Shown here: piece after piece, positions 37,474-48,960 of the stretch
Position numbering within the stretch: the stretch's first letter is position 1
Layout of the letters: each line of letters starts with the position of its first letter
Source: Hygrocybe punicea
Taxonomy: Eukaryota; Basidiomycota; Agaricomycetes; Agaricales; Hygrophoraceae
NCBI GenBank assembly: GCA_963556145.1
Contig: OY744466.1
Location: 3,534,001 to 3,598,000, forward strand
DNA length: 64,000 nucleotides
Reading direction: 5' to 3'
The notes under the pieces: generated by a model
Databases searched by the model: none
Told to the model about the DNA's origin: nothing
Seen by the model: only the letters and a program-made list of their open reading frames with translations
Program-made: the position numbers and the translations under genes

Positions 37474-38018
37474 AATCTATCAACGTAAGATTTCGGATCA
37501 TTCCACCCAAAGCTTGCAAACTTGGATCTATGAAAGTGCCATCATGAGGTTATTATCGTCATCAGTCTTAGGCTCATGCCAGTGCTACCTCAACGCGCAA
37601 CCTTTCTCATCGTCGGAGGCGGTCCCACTGGTTTGACTTGTGCCATCGCTCTCGCTAAACAAGGTTGTCAAGACATCGTGCTCGTTGATGCTGTCGTGGA
37701 AGGAAACAATTGTTCTCGTGCCTTCGCCATCCATGCCGCGACCCTGGAGGTGACTCCCTTTATTTTATTTCCATAGCATGGATAATTCACGAATCTTTAG
37801 GATCTCGATACCATTGGTTGTGCTGATCCATTAGTTCAAGAAGGCGTGAAAGTGAGCGAAATGGGAATGAGCGTGGGCACCAATAATAAAATCGTACTGG
37901 CAGATCATGGCATTTTTCTATCATCGCAAAGGATACCCGCTTCCCGTTCGTGCTCATTCTACCCCAGAATATAACAGAACGTGTTTTGTATGAGCAGCTG
38001 CAGCATGTTGGGGCTGGA
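37474..38018 (+). pseudogene. Truncated, frameshifted partial copy of the FAD monooxygenase gene
   Basis: About 545 bp closely matching 40829-41362, covering the upstream region, exon 1 (GGGPTGLTCAIALAKQG), intron 1 and the first part of exon 2. Differences: small promoter indels, an eight-base insertion near 37906-37915 that breaks the exon-2 frame, and scattered substitutions. The match stops abruptly at 38018, after gttggggctgga; the DG and GD motifs and all later parts are absent. It cannot make the enzyme. The intact gene lies 3.3 kb downstream on the same strand, so a segmental duplication placed the 5' end here, directly upstream of the small NTF2-like gene. Confidence 0.85.
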
Positions 38019-38132
38019 TGCTACATTCGAGCTGGGATAACAAGTGAAATGAAAATGATCATCCAGAGCGGTGATCGTTTGGTTCACAAACACTTGAACG
38101 TTTGAACAATTGCCAATCACTATCATCAACAG

Positions 38133-38690
38133 ATGGGCACGAGAGATATTTCTCAATGTGAGCTTTCTCCTACCTGTCCTTGACGCCTGGCTCTAAATTA
38201 CATAGCTGCAACGGTCTTCATTCATAATGGTCCGTATGAGTCCATTCCCGCCGATTCATCCCGAGGGTGCCGTTTTCTCAAGGCCCTGCTCCCGGCACTG
38301 GACTCGCTCTCACCAGTTGACCATCCTATCGGCCAATTCCTCAAGCCTACTGCACAGTTCATCAACAACGGCACATTTTTTGGCACTCCGGAAACGGTCA
38401 CGACAATGTTGATAAAGAGAGCCCAAAATCTGGAGTACTTTCACCACGAGGTGAAAAGGGTTTGGGATATCGAGAAGTGCGATGGAAGGAGAACGATCAT
38501 GTATGAGTCGGTGAGCGTGTCAACCTTGAAGCGGGACCCTGAAAGGAAAGGTGTTGAGGTATTCGAGTTCAATATCATCGAGTTGGAGCCCATGGACGGC
38601 GGTGTCGAAGGATTGGTTGCTACAGAATTACGGGTCTATATGGACGCACACCCGATCACACAACGTCTTAACGAGCTATTGAATGTTTGA
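38133..38690 (+). CDS. Small NTF2-like-fold protein (tentative)
   Basis: Two exons. The ATG at 38133 gives MGTRDISQ; a 50-base intron follows, and the second exon reads ATVFIHNGPYESIPADSS, RGCRFLKALLPALDSLSPVD, HPIGQFLKPTAQFINNGTFF, GTPETVTTMLIKRAQNLEYF and HHEVKRVWDIEK. The end is VATELRVYMDAHPITQRLNE plus LLNV, with a stop at 38688-38690. About 170 residues. 'F-x-N-N-G-T-F-F' with a later 'ELRVYMDAxP' strand resembles the SnoaL/NTF2-like cone fold common in small basidiomycete proteins. This is a fold-level guess without known catalytic residues. The start lies 115 bp after the breakpoint of the duplicated FAD-monooxygenase fragment, so its original promoter may have been shortened. Confidence 0.6.
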
Positions 38691-39094
38691 AGTCGACTGT
38701 AGATATTAACTTTTGTCATTCAGAATAGCACATCGAACTCTGGGTTCTCTCTTCAAATTCAACCATGGGATGCTTATTTGTGTTCACGTACAGAAAGGTT
38801 GTCTTGAGGTGCAAGACTATGGGCTCCAATTCACAGTCGACCACTGGCGGCATTGGCAGTACAGATTCAATGCTCTGCCTCTGGATCGGCAGTGTCAACA
38901 TGTGTGATCTTGGCTGGCCGCTGTGGGTGACACAGCATACTCATGTTTCTCGCTGAGGCCAAAAATGAGTGCCATCTCGACTCTGGCATATATTGCTTGA
39001 AGGGACGGATTATGCCGAATCACCGATCGATAGATATATGAATAAAATATGGTACAAAAGTCCAAAAAAATACAGATGTCGTCATACAGGTTGT
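38691..39094. other. Spacer, no gene seen
   Basis: About 400 bp between the NTF2-like gene (plus) and the 3' end of the HNH-like gene (minus). Frames of 60-67 codons only, none with recognisable motifs. Confidence 0.45.
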
Positions 39095-40735
39095 TCAATG
39101 AACTCCAGAGACCCAGTTTTGAACCCTAGCCTCAAGGAAAGTCGGTGATTCTAAGGCCATCTGATAAGCACGGGAACAAGTATGAAACTCGCGATTAACA
39201 GCACCTTGCCCCAGGTTCATCTTGATCTCAGGAACGGGTCCTTCCTCCTCCTCCTCCTCCGCCTCCTCCTCTTCCCGATGACGGAATGCTAAGCTAATGG
39301 TCAGACATGGACGCGACAAACAGTGTTATAGTAATACAGACCACTTCCTCGAGAAAACAAATCTCTCCCGAGAGCCATCCTTTCCTCGAGCGATAGGCCA
39401 TCAAAGGTGTAGCGTTCTGCAGAAGGTAGTCAGTATATGCTCTCCTTTGTTGTCACGAATCAACGTACTTCGCGTAACAGGTACCCCGTCGAGTTCACTC
39501 CGCACGTTCCTACCACTCAAATGCCTTTCCCCTTCGTACTCCATGACATCTCCCAACTCAGGAATAATTTCATCCTCTTCTGTGTATACGTACCTTGTCA
39601 TTCCAGGCGGCTGGGTCCGCGTGGGTAATGTCCTTCCACCTGGCCGGGCACCGGTAGTAGCAAGAGCTGGCTCAGGGGTCGTTGGTTGGGAATAGATGAG
39701 TGTCACGATCTGCATGGTTAATTGGGCAATTGGTTGCATAGATGGGTGGAGTTGGTTTAATCCAAAGTTCTTCTGGAAGCGACGGAATTTGATATCCGCA
39801 TTAATTAAAACAAACCAGACATTTAGGACGTCGTCGTTTCGATACGTCTGTTGAATAAATGGAGGGAAGGGGGGCGACGTGAGATCGTTGGGGTCGAGAG
39901 TTTCTCGAAGAATTTGGTCTTGGCATGCAACGTAAAACTTGTAACCGATGCATTCTCCATCTTCATCAAAAGCTCGTCGCTGTAATGCAAGACCATTCGG
40001 GAGTAGTTGGTGGGGGTGGAGAACTACTAGCTGAAGCTCTGGTCTTGTAATTGCGTCTTCAAACTGAAGGAGCATGGGCAGTTTCAGCTTAGGAAGTGGA
40101 AAGAATGTCACTGATGCTTACCAGAACTACTCTCCGAGTCGCAATATTATATATATTACCAGACATGATTAGTTTTTGACGTCTATCAAGATCGTCCTCG
40201 AGTATTTTTAGGAGCCGTTGACCAGTTTTAAGCGATACCGTAACTGCAATGAATTCATATTTGTCAAGTGCGATATGGAGCGAAGCATCAACTATGACCA
40301 AGAACACGTCAGCGTGTAATGCGGCATATTACCGTCAAACATACGCCAAGAAAGATTTGTTGGATGGTCCAATTCGAAGGTCGGAAAAGTGATACCAAGT
40401 TCAATAAGCAGTTGTACCTTTTATTGGCTGTCATCAATCCCTGATTAGGGGTCGAAAGTTGAACTCACTACATCCCGCTTCTGGTCTTCATCGCATCGCT
40501 GTGCGTTGATCCAATGTGCCATTTTATCAGTATGCCGGTGTACATTTGTGATGAGGCATCCTTCGTCATTTTCATCTAGGAAATCCTGCACCACTTTGCC
40601 CGCAGAAGGCCGACTTGATATGACAGAAACGCTATCCAAGGGTGCGAGGGCCACTTGATCTGGAAGGGGGCGGCCACGGGAGGACGCTGGGTGTGCGATT
40701 CTGCCGTCTACTAACTTACACGAGACATGTCAGCT
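39095..40735 (-). CDS. Multi-exon protein with HNH-like N-terminal signature (tentative)
   Basis: Reading on the minus strand from about 40735: DGRIAHPASSRGRPLPDQ, then VALAPLDSVSVISSRPSAGK, VVQDFLDENDEGCLITNV and DKMAHWINAQRCDEDQK. Introns join to VQLLIELGITFPTFELDH, then DASLHIALDKYEFIAVTVS and LKTGQRLLKILEDDLDRRQ. A long exon follows (39470-40080) with FEDAITRPELQLVVLHPHQL and RNDDVLNVWFVLINADIKF, then Pro/Thr-rich sequence and a late exon ERYTFDGLSLEERMALGRD. CLIT...HWIN...H at these spacings resembles the HNH-type domain widespread in Agaricomycete orphan proteins, but the second Cys of the usual xCHWIN is Ala here. No in-frame ATG is visible in the first exon, so an upstream exon is probably missing. 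The 3' end is uncertain; an acidic EEEEAEEEEEEG frame may be the tail. Confidence 0.5.
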
Positions 40736-40921
40736 AGGGTCTAGACATATACGTCACGGATAGACGGCTAAGACGGCTAATTTGAAACCCACAACGACTA
40801 CAGCCATCGCACTCCGTACCTTACATGTAATCTATCAACGTAAGATTTCGGATCAGCCAACTTGGATCTCTCTATAAAAGTGCCATCATATGAGGTTATT
40901 ATCGTCATCAGTCTTAGGCTC

Positions 40922-42401
40922 ATGCCCGGGCCAGTGCTACCTCAACGCGCAACCTTTCTCATCGTCGGAGGCGGTCCCACTGGTTTGACTTGTGCCATCG
41001 CTCTCGCTAAACAAGGTTGTCAAGACATCGTACTCGTTGATGCTGTCGTGGAAGGAAACAATTGTTCTCGTGCCTTCGCCATCCATGCCGCGACCCTGGA
41101 GGTGACTCCCTTTATTTTATTTCCATAGCATGGATAATTCACGAATCTTTAGGATCTCGATACCATGGGTTGTGCTGATCCATTAGTTCAAGAAGGCGTG
41201 AAAGGGAGCGAAATGGGAATGCGCGTGGGCACCAATAATAAAATCGTACTGGCAGATTTTTCTACCATCGCAAAGGATACCCGCTTCCCGTTCGTGCTCA
41301 TTCTACCCCAGAATATGACAGAACGTGTTTTGTATGAGCAGCTGCAGAATGTTGGGGCTGGAGTGCGGGTTTTCAGGCCATACAAGGTCGTTGGAATGGC
41401 TACAAACAATTCGGAGAACGTTATCGACGTCACCTTTGAGACTGGCGAAACCATGCAGTGTCGTTATGTTATAGGTGCGGACGGAGCGAGATCTATAGTG
41501 AGAACACCTATCTTTGCATTTCGCTGTCAATTTCTACTATTACATATAGATCCGCCAAATTTCGGGCATCGGCTTCGCGGATCCAGATGGCGAGAGCATT
41601 GACAACGATTTCACTCAACTTCTTCTCGCGGATATTACATTCTCATCTTCTCCAAACCCGCCTCTCCCGACGAAAGAGCTTTCAGGCTTCCCCGGCCCAC
41701 AGGGCTTCAGCCTTCTCATCCCATTGCCTTCGGAAGCAGTGTCCGGTCCTTCCCCTGAGGCACTCGAACGATCTCCAGACACACCGGTGTATCGTTTTAT
41801 CTGCAATGTTCCCATCAAGGATGGCATCCCTCCCCACGCTCCACCAACATCCTACGTCCAATCTGCAATGAATAAATACGGCCCAAACCATCTATCTTCT
41901 GATCCTTCCGTAAATCCAAATCCGATTCAAGTATCGCAGACTATTTGGTCCACGCGGTACAAATCCCACGCCGCCATCGCCGAACGCTTCTTCGTTCGGT
42001 TCAGAGGTGATACTGGTTCGGCTGACGCTCAAAGTGGTGGCGGCGGCGGCGGCGGCGTCGTATTTCTCGTTGGAGATGCCGCACACATTCATTCACCTGC
42101 TGGCGGACAAGGCATGAACCTGGGTATCCGCGACGCTATCGGCCTCGCTGCTGTCTTGGCACAGCATCTCAAACTAGCCGATTCGCATGACAACGACAAG
42201 GTCCTCCGGGATTATGCCGCAGCCAGACACGAGCGCGCTATGAGCATTATACGCTTGACAAAACGCCTCACGATTGTCCCTGCCAGATTTCAGTCGAGAA
42301 TTCTCCGGAAAATCATGTTTTTGGCCCTATGGTGTCTGGGACGCATTCCGGCTTTTAAGAGGGCGATGGCATGGAGACTGAGTGGCCTGGGGACGAGGTA
42401 G
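40922..42401 (+). CDS. FAD-dependent aromatic/phenol-type monooxygenase
   Basis: Group-A flavin monooxygenase of the PHBH/phenol-hydroxylase fold, using NAD(P)H and O2 to hydroxylate an aromatic-like substrate. Exon 1 (40922-41101) has the ADP-binding motif FLIVGGGPTGLTCAIALAK. Exon 2 (from 41153) has NMTERVLYEQLQNVGAGVRV and ends with the DG motif VIGADGARSI. Exon 3 has QISGIGFADPDGES, a Ser/Pro-rich variable stretch, a run of Gly, and the GD motif VVFLVGDAAHIHSPAGGQGM followed by NLGIRDAIGLAAVLAQH. About 450 residues, ending RLSGLGTR. The C-terminal thioredoxin-like domain of full phenol hydroxylases is absent, as in the shorter salicylate-type enzymes. A broken partial copy lies at 37474-38018. 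Confidence 0.87.
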
Positions 42402-42709
42402 GCTGTGTACGATATCCAACGCAAGGTAATCGTGAATCTGTAGTATGTAATACTCTGGCTCGATTTTTTTCTGAAGGAACATTGCAGTTATGCATACATA
42501 GGACATTTTGACTATGGTATGTCGGAAATTGCAACCACAATTTGAGCAGTATTATCGCATTATTCAAAGTTTCACTTTTCTTGCCAATGGAGGCAGACAT
42601 CAAGCATGGATGCCCGACTCGTGCCATTGCGGACATCTGCTCCCCCACGTGGTGCCCCCACACAACGCGAACCACCAGTTAGGCATATTTTTTGCCATTA
42701 GAATGCGCT
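42402..42709. other. Convergent 3' spacer
   Basis: About 308 bp between the stop codons of the FAD monooxygenase (plus) and the METTL16-like gene (minus). It must contain both 3' untranslated regions. No repeat or frame of note. Confidence 0.5.
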
Positions 42710-44614
42710 TCAGATCCTGCCATGTGCGAGTCCAGACACCACCTTTCGATTGACATGGCTGCAAAAGCTTTCATACATGGCCCTGTCCCGGCCTTGAATC
42801 CAGTCAAACTGGAGCTGACGACCGACTTCTATTTCCTCCTTCATCGTGATGCTACATTTCATCAACACGTCAGCGGCAAGTATCGAAGACGACGTCGGCG
42901 CTGAGGAATGGATTTTCTGGCGACGAGCCGCGCGAGACCATGTGTTAGTCGTTGCCCGCGCCACCCATGACCGATCGGGCGATTGGTTTCCGATGACCTC
43001 GTATGATACACCTTCGATGGATTCGAGTACGACCTCCAGTGCGCTACTGAGTCGTCCTGATGAAGCTGTTTGGGGGACCGGCTGCCGCAGGGTATTATGA
43101 GGGGGCATGATATCACGCAAAGAGTGGCTAGACGTGCGTGCAATGGCCTTCAGGATTGTTCAGAGATGTAAGGGGGGGGGGAAACAATTCATTGAATATG
43201 TGCATACATCGGGTAGATGAATATCGGTGAACGACCACGCAATCGCCCAACGTCGCGTTTGTCCTTGAATAAATTCCGTGATGGCGTAATTCTGCACCTG
43301 AGGGAATATTATAATTATCACCTTCTTGACAACAGGAACTGACGCACTGAGTGTTGGCGCAAAAGGGCTACAACATCGTACAGGGACAACATTTTGCCAA
43401 TCATAGACGTGTACCATCTGCCCCCAACGGCGAGGGAACAAAGTCAGTCTCACGTTAATAAATTGAAAAGGAAAAAAGAGAAATTAAGATCGCACTGGCA
43501 TCTCGTTCCATGACTGAGACTCTCGCGAACCATCCGACACACAAAAGCGCTTTCGCCACCTGGAGTGATCATCTCCACATCTGCTCCCGTACAAATCTGA
43601 CCAGGGGGGGGGACGAAGTAAATATCACAAGAAATTGTGATCCGAGAGAGGCGATACTCACCGCGCTCGGCCCCAATTCTTTCGCTTCCGCCGATTTTGC
43701 CACATCCTCCGCACTGCTATAAAATGGAGGATTGCACATCGTAAAATCAAATCTAGTTAGAGAGGTGTAAGAACAATGCAAAAATTGACGAGTCACCCGC
43801 ACAAACGTGGAACTTGAATCCAAGGATAGTGGTAGCAAAATGGGACCGCCTGACGTTGCCGCCATAATCGTGATTCGGTTTTGAAGATTGTTGGATTGGA
43901 TATTCATTTGAGCATTTTGAATTGAAGCCTCGTCGATATCTGGGCGGAAAGCAGTTCGTTAGGCACGTCTAACATGCATTGAAAGAACGCAGTACCCGTG
44001 GCAGTGAAGGTCCAGCCTGGCTCCATCATGCAGGCCAAGAGCGGATATATGGCAGATGCTCCGGTTCCTCTCATCAGCGTACGTGAGACAAGAGAACAAA
44101 ACTCAAAAAGTCAGCTTGGCATACATGTCGATCCCTCTGACGTGCACTCCGTCCTGGCTACCACCTGTTATACGAACGATGTCTTGAATCCACAACACAT
44201 AGTTTAACCGATTTGGAACCTGCAGATGAAAAAGAGACAAGTATAAAATTTTAAGGGCACTCTTTTTTTTGTTCAACATACCGGTGGACAAATGCGATTG
44301 CTTGGGAGGCGTATCGAGAGACCAAAGTCGCGGTGAAGGAGCGCTTCAGTTAGACATCTGCTCCAGATTCGCGCAGGTGAATATATATATATATGGGCCC
44401 CAGATGAGTTTTGGCAAACCTTTGAGATGCATCGTTTTGAAAGTCGATGGTGCTGGATTCGTTGGATTTCACTACGATGCTACCTTCCGTTATCAACGAA
44501 GGAAACATAATAGATGGGGAAATAACATAAGACTCACTGAGGTTTGAGGGGTGAGTATGCGTCTGCGAGAGCCCTGAAGTCTGGGGGATCTCGGTATGGA
44601 TTACGAGAATGCAT
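42710..44614 (-). CDS. METTL16-like U6 snRNA N6-adenosine methyltransferase
   Basis: The ATG at 44612-44614 gives MHSRNPYRDPPDFRALADAY, the conserved METTL16 N-terminus. Later exons read IVVKSNESSTIDFQNDA, LLHRDFGLSIRLPSNRICPP, VPNRLNYVLWIQDIVRI, GIDIGTGASAIYPLLAC (SAM-binding loop), MNIQSNNLQNRITIMAA and the catalytic FDFTMCNPPFYSS (NPPF). After that come ICTGADVEMITPGGESAFV, WYTSMIGKMLSLYDVVALL, NYAITEFIQGQTRRWAIAW and SFTDIHLPD. A spliced C-terminal part contains MPPHNTLRQPVPQ and ALEVVLESIEGVSYEV and ends at 42710. By family it methylates adenosine in the U6 snRNA ACAGA box and possibly other structured RNAs. About nine exons, with no break seen. It is head-to-head with the F-box gene. 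Confidence 0.87.
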
Positions 44615-44760
44615 GTTGACGTTCACGTTCCCATGCTCAAGCGCTCAAGCGCTCAAGCCTTACCCGGGCCAGTAAAGAGTTTCCAAAATACCTATTTTCA
44701 GCGGTATCATCTCGTTCTCTCCTGCTTCGACTCAGCTAGGCCTCACTTCAGATTCACTGC
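44615..44760. promoter_or_regulatory. Bidirectional promoter with a gctcaagc triplet array
   Basis: Only 146 bp separate the METTL16-like (minus) and F-box (plus) start codons. Inside, 44635-44658 is three tandem copies of gctcaagc. The reverse complement of this array (23 of 24 bases) occurs at 47902-47924. The octamer is a candidate factor-binding site, but there is no direct evidence. Confidence 0.45.
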
Positions 44761-46347
44761 ATGAAATCTACGCACTCGGTTTTTCAAACACTGCCATGGG
44801 AGCTATTGGACGAAATCATATCATACCTTGACATACGCACTGACCTCCTAGCGCTCGCACTCGCTTATCATCCATCCCATCGAGTCATCTTCCCCCGCCA
44901 CTTCGAATATCGGGTCATCCGTTGCAATATCAACTCCACCGTATGGACACACCTGACGGCGCGCCCAGACCTTGCGCTCAATGTTAGGGTTGTACACATT
45001 CTCTCTGATTACAACCACTACCAACCTCGCCCCCGATTACCTTCCGTTGTAGCTTCCCCTTCCGGGAGCGCTTTGATTCGTCGCTCAGGGTTTTACAGCG
45101 CCCTCCCTAGGCTAGCTGCAGCATTGTGTGCGATGAAGAGATTGCAGACTTTCCGATGGTCTACACCTGAGCAAACATGGTTGAGCCATGATCATGAACA
45201 TGTCTATCTCGCCCAGCAGGAGCTATACTCGGTGAAGAACCTCACCTTGTCTGATCTACGTCCCTGTGACACGGTATGTGCTCACATAGTACAATTTGGC
45301 TTTTGCGCTGGGGATTTACCAACCATGCCAGCCTTGGATGGCCTCCAATTTGACATCGGTCTCGTTCACTCACGTTAATCATTTGCGAGTTTGTCAAATT
45401 TTTCATGATTTTATGACAAGTTTTCCGAATTTGGAGGTCTGTTTCTCATATTATCATCATTTCATAACGCACCATCTAAACCGTCGGTTGCACATTTGGC
45501 GCCTAGAGCCTTTCAATTTGGGTTCATTTGGGCGCCTTTTCAGAGCCAGCATTTCCTCCTACCGGAAGATGGCCTCGACTCCGGAAGCTTGTCGTCAAGG
45601 CAGCATTCGTGTATTCGTCGAAGAGTTTTGCTCGGTTCTTGGAACGACATCCAACCCTAGAAGACCTCGAATGGGCTTCCGTTGGCCCCGATCTCCTACA
45701 TTGGGGGAGCCTCCCCTCCCTTCGACGCCTACATGCCACAGACTACCGCCATGAGATTGCGAATCTTTTATCTTGTGGCGGAACGACGCCCCGACCCATT
45801 GAAAGTCTCTGGTCATTACGCTTGACTGCAGATTATCGACGAATGTTAGCGAACGTTGACTGCGGACGACTCCGCAGACTCGATTTAACTTTCTTGCAAT
45901 CGCTGGTGTACTTCGGCCGCCTCGGGAAGATGTTACCCAACTTGATCTGGCTGAGCGTTCCTTCTACCTTTTCCAGATACAGCTTCGGCTCAAAAATAGT
46001 TCATCCCATACGTCTGGTTCGTGCTGCACAAATTAAATTATGAAATGTTTATTATCATCGTCATCTAGGCCCAATGGAAGACTGCATTGATGAGATTTCA
46101 CCAGCTCGAAGTCTTTCTTGGCGTCTCCTTTTTCACTGACCCGGAAAAGCCAAACGAGAACCGGGATACTGCATTGGACATCTCATTGAGATGCCCCAAA
46201 TTGCGACGTCTGCAACATTGGAACCAGGACAGTCGTAAGACGAAAATTCTTGAATTGATCAAGGAAGGTGAAGAAGTGACAGTGGTGGAAGTTAAGCTTC
46301 GTAACCCAGAAGCATACTTCAACTGGCAAGAGGTAGAAGAGGAGTAG
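44761..46347 (+). CDS. F-box protein with leucine-rich C-terminus
   Basis: Substrate receptor type for SCF ubiquitin ligases. The ATG at 44761 gives MKSTHSVFQTLPWELLDEI, then ISYLDIRTDLLALALAYHPS, a basidiomycete-type F-box. After this come RHFEYRVIRCNI and NVRVVHILSDYNHYQ, then degenerate Leu-rich repeat units: LAAALCAMKRLQTFRW, YSVKNLTLSDLRPCDT, ALDGLQFDI, WPRLRKLVVKAAFVYS, FARFLERHPTLEDLEWAS, LPSLRRLHATDYRHEIANLL and LGKMLPNLIWLSVPSTFS. The last exon contains MRFHQLEVFLGVSF and ends NWQEVEEE. Introns around 45275, 45360, 45445 and 46015 join these in frame. It is one of the large, fast-evolving basidiomycete F-box families; the target is unknown. DCN1 in the same window acts on the same ligase class, but the genes are 40 kb apart. 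Confidence 0.8.
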
Positions 46348-46520
46348 GGCTGCAGTTGTCTTCGGCTGTATTACAGATAAACAAGTAAAATACAACTACA
46401 GCTACCGAGACATCGGGGTAACGTGGCAAAGAAAACGTACAAGGCGTACAAAGAATTAAACTGGTTGGTTACGTTGGTGACTGGTTGTTACATGCATATG
46501 GTGGATCGTGTTGCGTGCTG

Positions 46521-47444
46521 TCATTGTTGTGGTGATACATCGCCTACCTGTGAAGCCCGTTCTTCGAGTAGCTCCTTGCTTTTTTCCTCTAATCTGATGG
46601 TATACTTCCATATGGCCCATGCGTATCTCACCACCGAACTCTCCGGTACATCTAACCTCTCTAGCGCTTCCTCGATGGACAGCAAATGCGACGAGTAGTT
46701 CTGTTCATTAGGCATTCCGGTGCATTCCTCGTGAACCTGAAGAACGTGTGGTTAGAGTTGTAGTACAATAAATCAATAAAAACGTGCGGCCGCGACCGCC
46801 GCCGCCGCCCCACCGCATTTTCAGGTATCTGGCCAACATAATATGAAGTGATGTATTCTCCTCCGTTGTCGTACCATGATCGCTTTCTGCGAGGTTTCCA
46901 TGTACAAGTAGTGATAAAGATGGGCTCGGTATTGGTGCGCGAACGGGCGTCTGGTGGGGAGTTGGGTGGAATGGGTGCGTTTGAGAGTGTATGCAGAGGC
47001 AGGAACTCGACTCTGAATCCAGACTTTTGAAAACGCAAACGAAAACGAAACGAAAGTCAGGCCACAGCGTTGGAGACGTCAAGACAAAAGGGTCCGCACC
47101 TCTTCGTATGCTTCCCTAAGGGCCGTCTGTTCCAGACTCTCGCCGACGTCTTTCCTCCCTTTCGGCAAGAACCAGTATTGCAAGGCATTTTCGTACAAGA
47201 CGACAATCTTTTCAGTGGCAGGCTGAATGACGACCATCCCTGCGCCCAACATGAAGTCCGTGGAGCACCAAGCACTGTCTGGGACCGCAGGCGTCGAATT
47301 GGCAGAGAAAAGCTGGGGACCCGGGAGGGGACGCGGAGGCGGTGGCGGCGGCAAGCCGGAGGACGACTCAGACGTGCCGGTGGGTGTTTGTAGCGACCTC
47401 TGACGACGAGGTCGAGTTCGAGTGGAGTTGTTGAAAATATTCAT
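46521..47444 (-). CDS. Nudix hydrolase
   Basis: The ATG at 47442-47444 gives MNIFNNSTRTRPRRQRSL, then a Ser/Pro-rich segment and AWCSTDFMLGAGMVVIQPAT, EKIVVLYENALQYWFLPK. The Nudix box is GRKDVGESLEQTALREAYEE, followed after an intron by SGYRVEFLP, matching Gx5Ex7REUxEExGU. The protein continues TNTEPIFITTCTW, EYITSYYVGQIPENA, then VHEECTGMPNEQNYSSHLL, SIEEALERLDVPESSV and VVRYAWAIWKYTIRL. The intron after ENA has a very GC-rich start (gtggggcggcggcgg). The family cleaves nucleoside diphosphates linked to another moiety; the substrate is not evident. The C-terminus may instead continue in a further exon after 'GCTTCACAG'. Confidence 0.8.
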
Positions 47445-48960
47445 GATGTGTCCAGGGATTGGACTGAAAGGGAGGAGGAAGAGAAGGACCGACGAGACGG
47501 GACCAGCATAGGTTTTTTGACGTTCTAAGCTGGACTGGAGTACGACTACGGAATCAGCGGAATCAAACGTGATCAAGTCCGAAGATCGACCCGATTTTGC
47601 TTCCGTGTACTGCGATTACCTCGCATAGCCCTGGGTTGCTGGCAGGTACAACAATGGCTTGAACTTTTTCTTGTGAGTTCGGGGAGCTTTTCATCGTATA
47701 TTCAAATTTCCGATGTAACTTGAAAGTGGAATCGCTACGACTCAAACGTGGAAACCGAACCGTTCGGTTCGGGATTGCTCATCGAGATACACATACAAAT
47801 AAACAATATAATACTACACCCGAAAAAGTTTTCGACAGAGAGCCATAAGAGCCGCTCCCGAGCCCATCCAACCCTGGCGACCCCCTGAGGAAGCCGTCAA
47901 CCTTGAGCGCTTGAGCGCTTGAGCATCGGCGATTTCTTTCACGATTGGCTCGACTTCGTAAAGGAAGAAAGTTTGGGAGCTTCTCCGCACCACGGACGTG
48001 TGGACAGACGCCATATTCGATACAGATACAGGATCAACGATCACGTTGCAATTGCCACTACATCGATCGCGAATTGCGTGTTGGTAGTCGCGTTGGAATG
48101 AATCTCACATAACGGAAGGACTATGAAAAGCTTGTTGCTTGTCCGACAAATGACACTCACCGAGGTCAGAACTGTCCAATAGTTGGCCAGCTGGTAAATG
48201 ATGTAATTTCGTGAATTGCGCGGCACAAATGTTGTACAGTTGGTGGGCTCGCCGTTGCTAGTCTCGCAGCCAAGTAAAAAAGAGTGAGAACTGCAAGGCC
48301 ATACATTAACTTAGTAGATGGGATTCGTCCATAAGGCGAAGTAACATGACAGGTAACTAGGTCTCATCCAGACAGAGTCCAAGAGGAGCCCAGGCCCCTA
48401 GTAGAGTCATGGCGTTATGATTTTGTGCCGGTTCCGCGGTGCAGAATGGGGTAGTCTCTCTATACTCGCGATGGTTCACGCCTAGTGAGTGTTCTGTGTT
48501 CACAGGTTCAAGCAAAACGAGGTTGCAAAGTCTAGGGTTCTCCGAACAAGTCGGACTTGGGGCAACTGGAAATGGAAATGGAATTGAGCTCGGAGGTAAA
48601 GTCCATCCGAGTGCAATGGGAACATTCAAGCTTTCTGCATAACATGTCACAGTACCGTATATTCCACTCCTCGGAATAGAACGACATTCACACAAGCAAC
48701 CAAGGATCCCTCGACAATAGCAACAGAGATCCATGGGCTCAAGTCATTCCAACCGTGCTGCACGATGTGGAAATATTGTATCTGGACTTGGTTTCGTCTA
48801 TCGGTGAAAACGTGGTTGATGGTATATCTCCGAGTCCTTCGTAAGTATTCTTCGAATCCATCGATTTTCCCATTGATCTGGGTCACAGGGCCCTCATACA
48901 TGAACGGTATAAAGGTGCCGACTCTCCCTCCTGCACATCGTACCAGCGTCTCTGCAACCA
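47445..48960. other. 1.5-kb region with unassigned minus-strand frames
   Basis: Minus-strand open segments occur at 47814-48044, 48357-48734 and 48647-49069. Plausible splice sites near 48920-48965 would join segments reading RRWYDVQEGESAPLYRS and DIPSTTFSPIDETKS, but I cannot build a full gene and the 5' part overlaps the GMC gene start. A second gctcaagc-type array, in inverted orientation, lies at 47902-47924. It may hold a lineage-specific gene or a relic. Confidence 0.3.
48908..48915 (+). promoter_or_regulatory. Possible TATA box of the GMC oxidoreductase gene
   Basis: tataaagg lies 46 bases upstream of the proposed ATG at 48961. Motif and orientation fit a TATA box, but the spacing is short for a transcript with a leader, so this is tentative. 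Confidence 0.35.
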
